64,000 nt of DNA from Chitinophaga varians (GCF_012641275.1 NZ_JABAIA010000003.1:62001-126000); one strand, 5' to 3'; counted from the stretch's first letter, positions 24,051 to 33,245 are shown. The notes: a model not told the origin generated them from the sequence alone. Numbers and translations are program-made.

Positions 24051-26216
24051 TTAATCGGCGAAGCCGGGGCCATCTGCTTCGGGAGCGGCAGGCGGTGCGG
24101 CGCTGCGCAGCAGGTCGTCCACATCGAGCCCGGCAGCGCGGCAAGCCCGCTGCAACGCTTCTTTAAAGCTGCTGTCCTGTAACATGCCGGGCAATTGCGC
24201 GGCTTCTTTCAGCAATACCGGCATCGGTTCCCAGGTATTGTTGGCTTCCAGGTGTTGCAGGTAAGGCACGGCACCGGCGGCGGTGGTCTGTTGTAAGAGG
24301 TGTTGCCGGAAAACAGCCTCCAGCTGCTCTTTCCATATGATGCGCAGCAGTTCGTCGAGCTGTATCATATTGATATAACGTCCTCTCTTCTCCAGCAGCA
24401 GCCAAAGGCCTTCCCGCAGCTCCGCATTGGCGGGATTACTTTTCAGCACCAGCAGGTACCATTTGAATTTCGATTCGTTGCCCAGATCGGTATGTAGTAA
24501 CTGGTTAAGGGCATACCGGCTCATGTCGTCATTGATGCCGGTTTTCACGGAAAGGAAATTGAGTATTTCGATGTCTGTTACGCCGGACTGGTACAGGCTA
24601 TTGCTGTTTGCCGGGTTAATGGCGGCGAATAATATTTTGTCGGCCATCTGCGGATTGTCATCGTAGAAGAGCCAGATATGCGGGAAGATGCCGTTTAGGT
24701 CGCGGGTTACTTCTGCTTTATGCAGCCACTGTTCCCAGTTGATCTGTGTGCCGCCGTTATGGGAGATGGCTTTCTCCTGTACTTTGGTGGCGAGGCGTTG
24801 CAGTTCAGCATCGTTGCTATGGTCTGCCAGCTTGCTGAACACCTGTACGGCGGCGGCAGGCAGCTGCGGGATGCAGCTGATTTTGCGTGCCAGCAGTTGC
24901 CGTTGCTGGTGTGGTATCTCCGGATGCAGCAACACCGGCGCTGCTGCGGCGATAGTACTGGTATTGTCGGGCGTCAGCGGAATGTACAATATGGCTTGTA
25001 CGGCCCAGCTCCTGATAGCGGCGGAGGGTGCTTCCAGTGCGCGGAGATAAAAACGGTTCCACGATTCTCCGGTGTTCATGGCGCTGGTGATGGCTTTCAG
25101 GATGATGGCCTTGCAGGCGTCATGCTGTTCTTTTTCGTAGGCGGCCATGAACTTCTCCAGCAGCGCCGGTTTTACAGGCACCTGCCGGCCGAGTATGTCG
25201 TATAACGTGGCAGCCAGATCGACCGGGATGTCACGGTCCGGCAGTTGCCACAATGCTTCCGTCAGGGCCTCATTTTTTTCTGTATAGGGTGCCAGCAGCT
25301 GCAGCAGCTGTAAGGCTACCTGCATATGTTTTTCTGTTTGCAGGCAGCGTGTGAGATGCTCAATTATTGCCGGTGTAAGGGTTAGGCTGTACGCGAATAC
25401 AAACATCGCGGCCTGTCTTACGGCCGGGTCGGGGTCTTCCCTTAATGCATGCAGGAGGGTGTCCAGCACATCGTTGTTGCTGACGCCGTGTACGGCCAGC
25501 AGTTGTATGCTCCATTTGCGTATCTGCGGTGTTTTATCCGCGCGAACGAGCGTACACAGGGCCGCTTCGGGAACGGTGGAGCGGTCAAAACAGAAACGCA
25601 GCACCATCTCTTTGATAACAGCCGGCGTGGCGGGCTGCAGCTGTTGTGCTATCTGCTCCGGTGTCAGCTGGTCGCGCAGCAGGAGCCGGTTCAGCAGCAG
25701 CAGTTTGTCGTCCGTATCAGTGCTGTCCAGCAGGCTGCGGTAGAAGGCCAGGTCGGCCTCCGTAGCCTGAACGGGTATCAGCAGCCATGAAAGGATTTGC
25801 CGGTTGACATCAGCGTTATGTTGTTGTTGATAAAAAGCGATGAGGCGTTCCCGTGCGGGCGGATAAATGAGGGAGAGCCTGCCCAGCAGGGGCAGGATGA
25901 TGTCCCTGGATTCGTCCTGTTGCAGCGATGTGGCCAGCAGGTCGGCGAAGCCTTGCTTGTCCGGGACCTGTTGCAGCCCTGTGGCGGCGAGGCGTTGCAG
26001 CATGTCCGCTTTCAGCCGGGTGTCTGTCTCGGCGGCAATAAGCCCGATCCATTTGCTGATCAAGGCGGGATCATTAAGGTAATGGGCCGCCGCGGAGAGC
26101 AGCGAATATTTATTGTCTGTATCGGAGAGCGGCACCATATCTAGCATCAGCAGCGCCTGTTCGGTGCCGGCGTTCCTGCGTTCGCGGATGGTGGCGATGG
26201 TTTGGCTAAGGTCCAT
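24051..26216 (-). CDS. HEAT-repeat protein (721 aa)
   Basis: The 721-residue cytosolic protein is a helical solenoid. Clear HEAT-like units include TPQIRKWSIQLLAVHGVS and DPAVRQAAMFVFAYSLT (about residues 235-285) and APSAAIRSWAVQAILYIP (about 395-412). The C-terminal third (about 500-690) is less regular and ends in an acidic tail (PEADGPGFAD). No enzyme motif is seen. It is 15 bp after the 544-residue HEAT gene and 42 bp before the 930-residue one. The three are probably paralogous scaffolds of one complex. Confidence 0.85.
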   Translation of the reverse strand: MDLSQTIATIRERRNAGTEQALLMLDMVPLSDTDNKYSLLSAAAHYLNDPALISKWIGLIAAETDTRLKADMLQRLAATGLQQVPDKQGFADLLATSLQQDESRDIILPLLGRLSLIYPPARERLIAFYQQQHNADVNRQILSWLLIPVQATEADLAFYRSLLDSTDTDDKLLLLNRLLLRDQLTPEQIAQQLQPATPAVIKEMVLRFCFDRSTVPEAALCTLVRADKTPQIRKWSIQLLAVHGVSNNDVLDTLLHALREDPDPAVRQAAMFVFAYSLTLTPAIIEHLTRCLQTEKHMQVALQLLQLLAPYTEKNEALTEALWQLPDRDIPVDLAATLYDILGRQVPVKPALLEKFMAAYEKEQHDACKAIILKAITSAMNTGESWNRFYLRALEAPSAAIRSWAVQAILYIPLTPDNTSTIAAAAPVLLHPEIPHQQRQLLARKISCIPQLPAAAVQVFSKLADHSNDAELQRLATKVQEKAISHNGGTQINWEQWLHKAEVTRDLNGIFPHIWLFYDDNPQMADKILFAAINPANSNSLYQSGVTDIEILNFLSVKTGINDDMSRYALNQLLHTDLGNESKFKWYLLVLKSNPANAELREGLWLLLEKRGRYINMIQLDELLRIIWKEQLEAVFRQHLLQQTTAAGAVPYLQHLEANNTWEPMPVLLKEAAQLPGMLQDSSFKEALQRACRAAGLDVDDLLRSAAPPAAPEADGPGFAD

Positions 26217-26231
26217 ATTGACGGTCGTTTA

Positions 26232-27866
26232 TCAGGAGGTTTTCAGTGTGCCGGGCTTCAGTCCGGACAAGGCGTTGGCCATGGTCTCCTGTTGGTGTTC
26301 ATCTAAAGAAAGTTTCAGGATGGCGTCCAGTGCTTTCTGTCTGGAGGCGTTGTCTATCAGCTCGTTCTTCACTACCTGGATGAGTACATCGAACTTTTTG
26401 TCTACGCCGGGGCGCAGGTAGCCATCGAGGCAAAGGCGTACCAGTTCCCGTTCGTTATCGTACAACAGTACGTCTTCCAGTGCCGGTGGTATCTGTGCGT
26501 AAAGCTCAGCCGCGTTGGCAAGGATGCCGGCGCAGGTGACCCTGAACGGTGATCCCGGCTCGGTAAGCTCCGCGCAGAATATATCCACCAGTTGCGGATG
26601 GCGGGACACGGACAACGCCTTGATCTGGTTGAACAGCACTTCCCGCAGCACTTCGTTGTGCTCCCGGGTAAACAGCTGTACCACCGGGTCCAGCATTTTT
26701 TCGAGGCTGATTTTTCCAATGAGCAGTTGCAGTACTTTCTGACGCTGGCTGGTGCTGGGAAGGTCTTTGATGCTTTGCAGCAACAGTTGGCTGACTTGTT
26801 CGTCTCTGCCGGCGTAAGGAGCCAGCATATCGGTCAGCTGGTTAAATTCCTCGTCATTAAAAACACCGGGATTCCCGGCGAAAGCAGTGGCCACTTTGTT
26901 TCTGATCTCCGCTATGCGCATTACGGGCTTAAGCTGCTGCAGCAGGGTAAGTCGTACGCCTTCCGAGCGGTCAGTGGCCAGCAGGCCGGCCATACTGATC
27001 AGCTGTTCGTTGGTGCGTTCGGGTTGTTCTCCCTGCAAAGCCAAAGCCTGGCTGCGGATGCCTGCATCGCCGTCGTGGGATGAAGACCAGAGCAGCTGCA
27101 GGAGGATGGCCTCGTTCCATGGTTTGATGCGTGACAGGGCGTTCAGCGCCTCGTGGCGGGCAAGGACATCGTTGTCGGTACGCAGTACGGGGATGAGCAC
27201 ATCGGCATAGGCAGGTTCCAGCAGGCGTGCGGCTGCCAGCCGTTGCAGGATGCGGAAGCGGATACCGCGATCGTTTTTGACGTCGAGGTAAGGTTGCAGG
27301 CCGGCCACCATTTGCGCGCTCCAGGATGGACATTTCTCTGCTATCTCTATGGCCTGTAATTGTAATATCGTAGGGGCGTTCACGTTTTTAAGCAGCGCTG
27401 CCAGTGCAATATCTTCCGTGATAACAGGAAGGGAGGCAAGGGTATCCTGTACGGCTATACGTTCCTGTTCACTGAGGTTCTCCTGGCCCGACAGTTCCAC
27501 GAAGAATACTGCCAGCCGCGGGTCCTGGTGGATACTTTCCTGCAGGCGATATAACAGCGTGGTGCGGGTATCGCGGTCTTTTTCCTGCCGGTACACGTCC
27601 AGCAGCGCCTGGAACAAGGCGCCGGTATCGGCAAAACGGGAGGTGTTCAGCGCTGACAGGAAGCGCAGCAGCTGGTCCCGGGTCTCTTTATCTTTTGTGA
27701 GGGGCAGTACTTCCAGCAACGCGGTGGTCACTTCCGGTACATGCAGGTTCTGGGAAGCCATCTGGATAATCTGCGCTTTGATCACCTGTTCGGAATGCGG
27801 GCTGCCCAATACTTTGCGGATAAGCCCGGGCAAGGCGTGCTCCGGGCGTTGGGTACTATTTTCCAT
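26232..27866 (-). CDS. HEAT-repeat protein (544 aa)
   Basis: This 544-residue protein has HEAT-like helix pairs throughout (for example VKNDRGIRFRILQRLAAARLL, about 200-220, and DNDVLARHEALNALSRIKP, about 230-248) and no signal peptide or catalytic motif. Its C-terminus has the pattern PGVDKKFDVLIQVVKNELID. It starts 26 bp after the Sm-like gene and is the first of three HEAT proteins in the operon. Confidence 0.85.
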   Translation of the reverse strand: MENSTQRPEHALPGLIRKVLGSPHSEQVIKAQIIQMASQNLHVPEVTTALLEVLPLTKDKETRDQLLRFLSALNTSRFADTGALFQALLDVYRQEKDRDTRTTLLYRLQESIHQDPRLAVFFVELSGQENLSEQERIAVQDTLASLPVITEDIALAALLKNVNAPTILQLQAIEIAEKCPSWSAQMVAGLQPYLDVKNDRGIRFRILQRLAAARLLEPAYADVLIPVLRTDNDVLARHEALNALSRIKPWNEAILLQLLWSSSHDGDAGIRSQALALQGEQPERTNEQLISMAGLLATDRSEGVRLTLLQQLKPVMRIAEIRNKVATAFAGNPGVFNDEEFNQLTDMLAPYAGRDEQVSQLLLQSIKDLPSTSQRQKVLQLLIGKISLEKMLDPVVQLFTREHNEVLREVLFNQIKALSVSRHPQLVDIFCAELTEPGSPFRVTCAGILANAAELYAQIPPALEDVLLYDNERELVRLCLDGYLRPGVDKKFDVLIQVVKNELIDNASRQKALDAILKLSLDEHQQETMANALSGLKPGTLKTS

Positions 27867-27892
27867 GCTATCGTTTTTTCAATGTAAAGAAA

Positions 27893-28090
27893 TCAGCTGC
27901 CGATAACAGCTTCAATTTTGTTCAGCAGAATGATCGCCGGCTGACCTCCGGATGTTCTGATCTCTACGGTCTCCGGGGTGATGTGGGTCACGATACCGCT
28001 GAACGTGTGATGGGTTAAATAGATACTGACCGGTAATTGTTCGTGCTGACTACTCTCGAGCATGACAAGGAATACATTCGTTTCGGACAT
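27893..28090 (-). CDS. Sm/Hfq-like small protein
   Basis: The 65-residue protein has the strand order of an Sm fold. A short N-terminal part is followed by VSIYLTHHTFSGIVTHITPE (strands 1-2), TVEIRTSGGQPAIILL (strands 3-4) and a final KIEAVIGS that parallels the Hfq Sm2 ending. Hfq and LSm proteins form rings that bind RNA. The Hfq YKH signature is absent, so this is a divergent or only superficially similar protein. It heads the operon with three HEAT-repeat proteins, which suggests the ring-forming small protein is part of the same assembly. Confidence 0.6.
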   Translation of the reverse strand: MSETNVFLVMLESSQHEQLPVSIYLTHHTFSGIVTHITPETVEIRTSGGQPAIILLNKIEAVIGS

Positions 28091-28132
28091 ATGGTTAACA
28101 TTTTATATTGTTTCCGGATGGGCCGTAAATAT

Positions 28133-28179
28133 AAAGTATTTAATGGATGCCACCACCCGGAAAAACGGGTAAATACTTT
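28133..28179. promoter_or_regulatory. Inverted repeat in the divergent promoter region
   Basis: AAAGTATTTA (28133-28142) and TAAATACTTT (28170-28179) form a 10-bp inverted repeat around a 27-bp spacer. A second short hairpin lies inside it (ACCCG 28155-28159, CGGGT 28166-28170). It lies between the Sm/HEAT operon and the kinase/regulator pair and could be the operator of the NtrC-type regulator. That role is inferred. Confidence 0.4.
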
Positions 28180-28272
28180 ACCATTTTGATAATAACCCTA
28201 CCATTTCTGAAGGGTCTCAAGATAGCGGTAAAATCTCAATAAGTTAATAACCAAACAGTTAAATTCTGCTCG

Positions 28273-28289
28273 TGGGTATGGCATCGCTT
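28273..28289 (+). promoter_or_regulatory. Possible sigma54 promoter of the kinase/regulator pair
   Basis: TGG at 28273-28275 and TCGCTT around 28284-28289 give the sigma54 spacing GG-N10-GC (28274-28275 and 28286-28287). The -12 part matches TTGCTT at five of six bases; the -24 part matches poorly. It lies 28 bp upstream of the kinase ATG and upstream of a sigma54-dependent regulator gene, as in autoregulated pairs. Confidence 0.35.
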
Positions 28290-28315
28290 TGGTGGCGATA
28301 TAAAAAACACTTACC

Positions 28316-29506
28316 ATGTTACGGTTAAGAACAAAACTGATCCTCGGCCTTACCTTCCTGTTTGCCGTGACATTAGCCATCAGTATGCAGGGTATTTACC
28401 GCATTTATCAGCTGGACCGTGATGCGCGATTGATCTTACAGCAAAACCTGCATTCTATTGTTTACTGTAATAATATGTTGCAGGCGCTGGAAACACGGCC
28501 GGTGCAACTGGCCTCCCTGAAGGAGGACCTGGCCCTGCAGCAGCGGAACATAACGGAGCATGGAGAAGATGCGGCTACGGCCGCTGCAGCGGCCACGGTG
28601 AAAAAACTACAGGCAGACCCGGAGAATGAGGAGTTGATCAAATCCCTGCGCCAGGAGGTGTTGAGGATTGCCATCATTAACCAGGAAGCCATATCCCGCA
28701 AAAGTGCCGTGGCATCCAAAACCGCGTCCAACGCTATTTTAGCCTTATCTGTATTTACCCTGCTGTCGCTCAGCGTGTATATCATTTTTATCTTCAGTTT
28801 CCCACAGATCATCAGCAGGCCGGTAGGACTGCTGGCTAACGGTATCCGTCAGATAGCGGAGAAAAACTACCGTGCCCGCATCGACCTGCGCCCCGGTGAC
28901 GAGTTTGGACAACTGGCGGCAGGGATTAATAATATGGCGGAAAAGCTGCATGGCTATGAAAACAGCAACATCGAACAACTGAAAGCGGAAAAAGCAAGGA
29001 TGGAGACCATCATCAACCTGATGCATGACGGCGTGATCGGGTTTGATGAAAGACGGAATATCCTGTTTATGAATACCGTGGCCAAACGGTTATGCGGACA
29101 GGTGAAAGCGCCCGGTAATACAGTGCTGGACACCATCATTCATCACCCTGCGCAACAGCGGCTGACGATCAGCCACGCCGGCCAGACTTACACTTTTGTT
29201 AAAGAAGTAATGACCGTGGAAAATAACCGGGACGCGATCGGAGAAGTGATGGTATTGCGCGATATCAGCGCTATACAGGAACTGGCCGCTGCCAAGACTA
29301 AATTTATTGCTACAGCCTCTCATGAACTGAAAACTCCCATTGCGTCCATGCAGATGAGCCTTGGCCTGCTGGCCGATGCCCGCACCGGCCCTCTGCTGCC
29401 GGGTCAGCTCGAGCTGGTCAACAGCCTGGAGGAAGATGTGGACCGCATCCTGAAAATCAGCAGCGAAATCCTGGATGCAACAGATGAACAACTGCAAATG
29501 ATTTGA
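28316..29506 (+). CDS. Sensor histidine kinase lacking the ATP-binding domain
   Basis: The 396-residue protein has two membrane helices (about 7-25 and 148-170) around a periplasmic helical sensor, a HAMP domain (about 172-222), a PAS-like region (about 235-320) and a HisKA dimerisation domain. The H-box is ASHELKTPIAS, with phospho-acceptor H336. The protein then ends about 25 residues after a second HisKA helix. No N, G1 or G2 boxes of a HATPase domain follow, and the regulator gene begins 36 bp later. The missing half of the kinase could be a deletion or a natural split. Phosphate would then have to come from another kinase. Confidence 0.88.
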   Translation: MLRLRTKLILGLTFLFAVTLAISMQGIYRIYQLDRDARLILQQNLHSIVYCNNMLQALETRPVQLASLKEDLALQQRNITEHGEDAATAAAAATVKKLQADPENEELIKSLRQEVLRIAIINQEAISRKSAVASKTASNAILALSVFTLLSLSVYIIFIFSFPQIISRPVGLLANGIRQIAEKNYRARIDLRPGDEFGQLAAGINNMAEKLHGYENSNIEQLKAEKARMETIINLMHDGVIGFDERRNILFMNTVAKRLCGQVKAPGNTVLDTIIHHPAQQRLTISHAGQTYTFVKEVMTVENNRDAIGEVMVLRDISAIQELAAAKTKFIATASHELKTPIASMQMSLGLLADARTGPLLPGQLELVNSLEEDVDRILKISSEILDATDEQLQMI

Positions 29507-29542
29507 CAGCATTTTTTTTGATTACTAAAATTTCACCAAAAC

Positions 29543-30892
29543 ATGACAACGGGAAACATCTTGTTAGTGGAAGATGAGGAGAAGGTCCGTCATCTGCTGA
29601 AACGTATTATCGCACTCGAAGGATTTAACGTACAGGATTGCGCCAATATTAAATCTGCCCGCCGCCTAATGGAAGATACGCCGGTAGATGTGGTGCTGTG
29701 CGATGTGATGTTGCCGGATGGCAATGGGATCGATCTGGTGACCTATGTCAGGGAGAGACAGCTGCCGGCGGAAATTATCCTGTTGACGGCTTATGGCAAC
29801 ATCTCCGATAGTGTGCGCGCCATCAAATCAGGGGCTTTTGATTATCTTACCAAAGGCAATGACAACACGCGTATCATACCTTTGCTTTTCCGCGCAATGG
29901 AAAAAGTACGACTGCAACAACGTATTCAGCACCTGGAAACACGCATCGGGACCAGTTATGCTTCTTTTCAGGAAATCATCGGCACCGCCCCGGGTATCAA
30001 AGCTGCCCGCCAACTGGCCGCACAGGCTGCTCCCAGCGATGCACCGGTACTGTTGCTGGGAGAAACCGGCACGGGAAAAGAAATGTTCGCGCAAGCGATC
30101 CACAACGCGAGCTGTCGGGCGGCAAGAGATTTTGTGGCCATTAACTGCAGCGCTATTGGAAAAGATATCCTGGAAAGTGAACTGTTCGGATACAAAGCGG
30201 GCGCCTTTACCGGCGCCGTCAAAAATAAAAAAGGACTGATGGAAGAAGCACATCAGGGTACGCTCTTCCTGGACGAGATCGGGGAAATGCCCCTGGAGCT
30301 ACAGGCAAAGCTGTTGCGCGTGCTCGAATCCGGTGAATTTATCAAGGTAGGGGATACCAAACCAACGAAAACGGATATACGTATTATCGCGGCCACCAAC
30401 CGTGAAGTGACCAAAGAAATAACAGAAGGCCGTTTCCGGGAAGATCTTTTTTACCGATTAAATATGTTTACGGTCCGGTTGCCGGCACTGCGCGAAAGAG
30501 AGGAGGATATCCCTCTCTTTGCCGCTTATTTTATGCAGCTGTTCGCCGCTAAAAGTGGTAAAGCTGTAAGCGGTATGACCAGTGATTTTGTGGCGCAGCT
30601 AAAACAGCATGACTGGCGCGGTAATATCCGGGAGCTGAAAAACGTGATGGAGAGGGCCGTTATCGTGGCACAAGGCCTGGAGCTGACACCGGAAACATTG
30701 CCACTGGAGGTACGCTGGCATAAAGGGGGCCGCCAAAGTACCGGCACCTTCGATCTGGCGAACGTGGAAAGGGAGCATATACAATGGGTGATCCGTTACG
30801 CCGCCGGAAACAAGACCAAAGCCGCACGGCTGCTGAACATTGGCTTGTCGACACTGTACCGCAAAATGGACGAATACAGCCTGGCCAGGTAA
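29543..30892 (+). CDS. NtrC-family sigma54-dependent response regulator
   Basis: The 449-residue protein has a receiver domain (acidic pair at 10-12, phospho-acceptor D54 in LCDVMLPDG, K104), an AAA+ domain with Walker A GETGTGKE (173-180), the sigma54-contacting GAFTGA loop (220-225), Walker B LFLDEIGEM (241-249) and the R-finger region, and a Fis-type helix-turn-helix at the end (about 410-445). It activates sigma54 promoters by ATP hydrolysis. It follows the truncated kinase by 36 bp and diverges from the HEAT operon, which is a possible target. The gene ends at a strong hairpin. Confidence 0.95.
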   Translation: MTTGNILLVEDEEKVRHLLKRIIALEGFNVQDCANIKSARRLMEDTPVDVVLCDVMLPDGNGIDLVTYVRERQLPAEIILLTAYGNISDSVRAIKSGAFDYLTKGNDNTRIIPLLFRAMEKVRLQQRIQHLETRIGTSYASFQEIIGTAPGIKAARQLAAQAAPSDAPVLLLGETGTGKEMFAQAIHNASCRAARDFVAINCSAIGKDILESELFGYKAGAFTGAVKNKKGLMEEAHQGTLFLDEIGEMPLELQAKLLRVLESGEFIKVGDTKPTKTDIRIIAATNREVTKEITEGRFREDLFYRLNMFTVRLPALREREEDIPLFAAYFMQLFAAKSGKAVSGMTSDFVAQLKQHDWRGNIRELKNVMERAVIVAQGLELTPETLPLEVRWHKGGRQSTGTFDLANVEREHIQWVIRYAAGNKTKAARLLNIGLSTLYRKMDEYSLAR

Positions 30893-30896
30893 AAGA

Positions 30897-30935
30897 AAAA
30901 AAGGACATCTCGCAATACAGCAGATGTCCTTTTTT
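30897..30935. terminator. Bidirectional terminator
   Basis: A 14-bp stem (30897-30910 with 30922-30935) carries A-rich and T-rich flanks, so it can terminate both the response regulator and the convergent porin gene. Confidence 0.85.
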
Positions 30936-30958
30936 CTTTCTTTTACTATCACATAAGG

Positions 30959-32308
30959 TCAGAAACGAACAATCAGGTCCATTGCGGCGGTGAACTGGTC
31001 ACGGCGAAGGCCATTGTCATAAGGGGTGGCATCATTGCGCCAGGCCCGCTCATAGCGAACTTCCGGCCGTATCCGCAATAATGGGCTGAAGTGATGTACC
31101 CAGCCAATGGTATGACTGGTGTACAGCGTGCTGAAACCGGTACGGTTACCCTGCGGATCATTGAGCAGATCGTTGCGTACACACAGATAATCTTTCGCAG
31201 GGGACAGCTGTACCTGGAAGTAATTCACGGCGCCCACGGCAGATGCTACGCCCGGGATAATATCCCCAAGGCCGGTGTTCATGTACCATTCTTTAGCCGG
31301 CCCGTCGATAGCGGTGCCACCCACTGCTGCATCATGTTGCCACATATAATAGACTTCCGTATTCATATGAACCATGGAACTGAAGCGGTGACCCCATGTG
31401 AGTACGGCCATCTGCAGGTTGTCGTGTTCATTTTTGTAATAGCCCCGTCCCAGTGAATTGATACCGCCATACAGGGAGTTGTTGTTATTGCCGGAAACCC
31501 ATCGGGCCATGAACAGGCCGTTCACGCTGGATGACTTGCTCCAGGGCGCCATGTCGTTGCCTCCATGTACGCCGGCAAACAACTGCCAGTGCGCATTTAA
31601 TCGGAGTGCGGCATGTACACCGGTAAACGTGTACGGGTCTACTGTAAACATCAGCGAGTGGGAATAGAGGTAGTTGTCCGGCGCCCACTGCGCTTCAATA
31701 TCAGCTGGTGAAATAAAGCGTCCAACTTTGATGAGCAGGCCTTCTGCTATTTTCGGTAAATAAAGCATGGCATACACCTGTGTGGGGTCATATCCATACA
31801 GATGGTTGTCTTTGAGCAGCTGATCGCTGAAGATGCCTTTTGCCAGCGTGTAACGATAGTCAGTGCCGAAAATGTTGTCAACCACAAAACCCCAGTCGGC
31901 ATGTTCCCGCTGCACAGTATTAGGCTGCCGCTCAATGCGCAGTATCAGTTGGTCCAGTACTACCCTGTTGGGAACGAGATTGTAGGATGTGGGGGCATTG
32001 GAGTTTTTGGAGGTACTAAAGTTGGCACCAACATCCGCCCATCCGTAAATTTTAATGCGGCTTTTGTTTTGGGCGAGGCCCAGCAGTTTCGTTAACGGAT
32101 AATCCGGTGCGTCGCTGGGTATGCCGATCAGCGGATTGCCCACCCATTCACCACCGGGAAACGGTGGTGCAGAGAGGGGTGACGGCAGGCTCCTGCCATT
32201 GCCGCTGCTGTCCGTTGCAGTGGCTGATGCATGTGTGGTGTCTTGTTGTGCGTATCCTTCAGATAATGTCATTGACAACATCAGCAGGATCATAAATCCG
32301 TGTTTCAT
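30959..32308 (-). CDS. BBP2-type outer-membrane beta-barrel porin
   Basis: The 449-residue product has a signal peptide (MKHGFMILLMLSMTLSEGYA) and a proline-rich linker, then a series of amphipathic strands with aromatic girdles from about residue 85 to the end. The last strand ends in phenylalanine (DLIVRF), as expected for insertion by the BAM complex. Segments such as IKIYGWADVGANFSTSKN and IKVGRFISPADIEAQWAPDN match the putative beta-barrel porin-2 (OmpL-like) family. The solute is unknown. It converges on the response regulator across a bidirectional terminator. Confidence 0.85.
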   Translation of the reverse strand: MKHGFMILLMLSMTLSEGYAQQDTTHASATATDSSGNGRSLPSPLSAPPFPGGEWVGNPLIGIPSDAPDYPLTKLLGLAQNKSRIKIYGWADVGANFSTSKNSNAPTSYNLVPNRVVLDQLILRIERQPNTVQREHADWGFVVDNIFGTDYRYTLAKGIFSDQLLKDNHLYGYDPTQVYAMLYLPKIAEGLLIKVGRFISPADIEAQWAPDNYLYSHSLMFTVDPYTFTGVHAALRLNAHWQLFAGVHGGNDMAPWSKSSSVNGLFMARWVSGNNNNSLYGGINSLGRGYYKNEHDNLQMAVLTWGHRFSSMVHMNTEVYYMWQHDAAVGGTAIDGPAKEWYMNTGLGDIIPGVASAVGAVNYFQVQLSPAKDYLCVRNDLLNDPQGNRTGFSTLYTSHTIGWVHHFSPLLRIRPEVRYERAWRNDATPYDNGLRRDQFTAAMDLIVRF

Positions 32309-32648
32309 GTCCGGGTAAAATTGATTTTATTGTACAGCTGGAATTACCAAACATGTGCCCTGAATAACACAATTTTTTCACGGGGGCAGTAAATTGTCTG
32401 CCATGAAGGATTACAGCTGATAAGCCGTTTTTGTTGGCTTTGCCAAAAAGATGATACCTTCCGGTTCAAAATGAAAAAGCTTTTCAAAATGGGAAAAAGG
32501 AGCGGGGATGTTCATTCTGACGCATATTTTTCATTGTGGCAAACGAACACGGGGGAGCCTGTAATTTTCACATGTTGATACTCAATAGGTTGCGGCTCCT
32601 TTTCAGTATGGCATTTCCATTGACATTTGCTCATCAAACAACAAAATC
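32309..32648. other. 340-bp intergenic region
   Basis: No coding frame is supported here. The region holds the divergent control signals of the porin and the secreted 32649 protein. A short palindrome TTGGCTTTGCCAA around 32433-32446 and a one-mismatch -7 element (TAATTTTC, 32562-32569) are the only features I can point to. Confidence 0.4.
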
Positions 32649-33215
32649 ATGAAAGGAAAACAATTATCCCTATTGGCAGCAGGATTGTTAATGATGGTCA
32701 GTACGGGAGCAACGGCACAACAGAAAATAGCCGGTATTTATCTTACACAGGACGACTATCTCCGGCACCGGATGTCGTATACCGAAACCAACGGCCATGC
32801 TTATAGGGCGAGGCTTTATACAATGGTCCCCAAAGATCATATTCTGCTGAATGGCGGCGGTGAGCAAACAAAGCTGCAGAAAGACCGTTTTTTTGCTTTA
32901 CAACTGAAAGACGGAAAAATATTTCGCATGAAGGGCGGAGAAAACTATGAGTTGCTGAACCGTCATCCAAAAATACTTTTATATCGGCGGAAGTTACCGG
33001 CATCGCCTAAAACATATCCTGACAACCCGTGGCGTTATTATTTTTCAGCCGGTGACGGCGCTGTTCAGGAATTGACCTCACAGCATATCAAAGAGGCGTT
33101 TGCGGCAGACAAAGATCTGCCCGACCGGATGGACGCTGTTTTTCGTGACAAGGACGACCTGATGGCATATGACAACTTCCATCACATGTACAAGCTGGAA
33201 TGGCTTATCAGATAA
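32649..33215 (+). CDS. Secreted protein of unknown function
   Basis: The 188-residue product has a typical signal peptide (MKGKQLSLLAAGLLMMVSTG, cleaved near ATA-Q). The mature part has KIAGIYLTQDDYLRHRMSYT and DGKIFRMKGGENYELL, which suggest a small beta-rich periplasmic protein. I do not recognise the family. It is followed within 6 bp by a strong hairpin shared with the convergent NRPS gene. Confidence 0.7.
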   Translation: MKGKQLSLLAAGLLMMVSTGATAQQKIAGIYLTQDDYLRHRMSYTETNGHAYRARLYTMVPKDHILLNGGGEQTKLQKDRFFALQLKDGKIFRMKGGENYELLNRHPKILLYRRKLPASPKTYPDNPWRYYFSAGDGAVQELTSQHIKEAFAADKDLPDRMDAVFRDKDDLMAYDNFHHMYKLEWLIR

Positions 33216-33220
33216 AAAAG

Positions 33221-33245
33221 CGCCGCATGAAGACATCATGCGGCG
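33221..33245. terminator. Bidirectional terminator
   Basis: A 10-bp GC-rich stem (33221-33230 with 33236-33245), flanked by an A run before and a T run after, lies between the stop codons of the secreted protein and the NRPS gene. Confidence 0.85.

Noticed and set aside
28091..28315. A second sigma54 promoter for the Sm/HEAT operon
   Set aside because: TGGCAT occurs on the minus strand but is not followed by GC at the required spacing.
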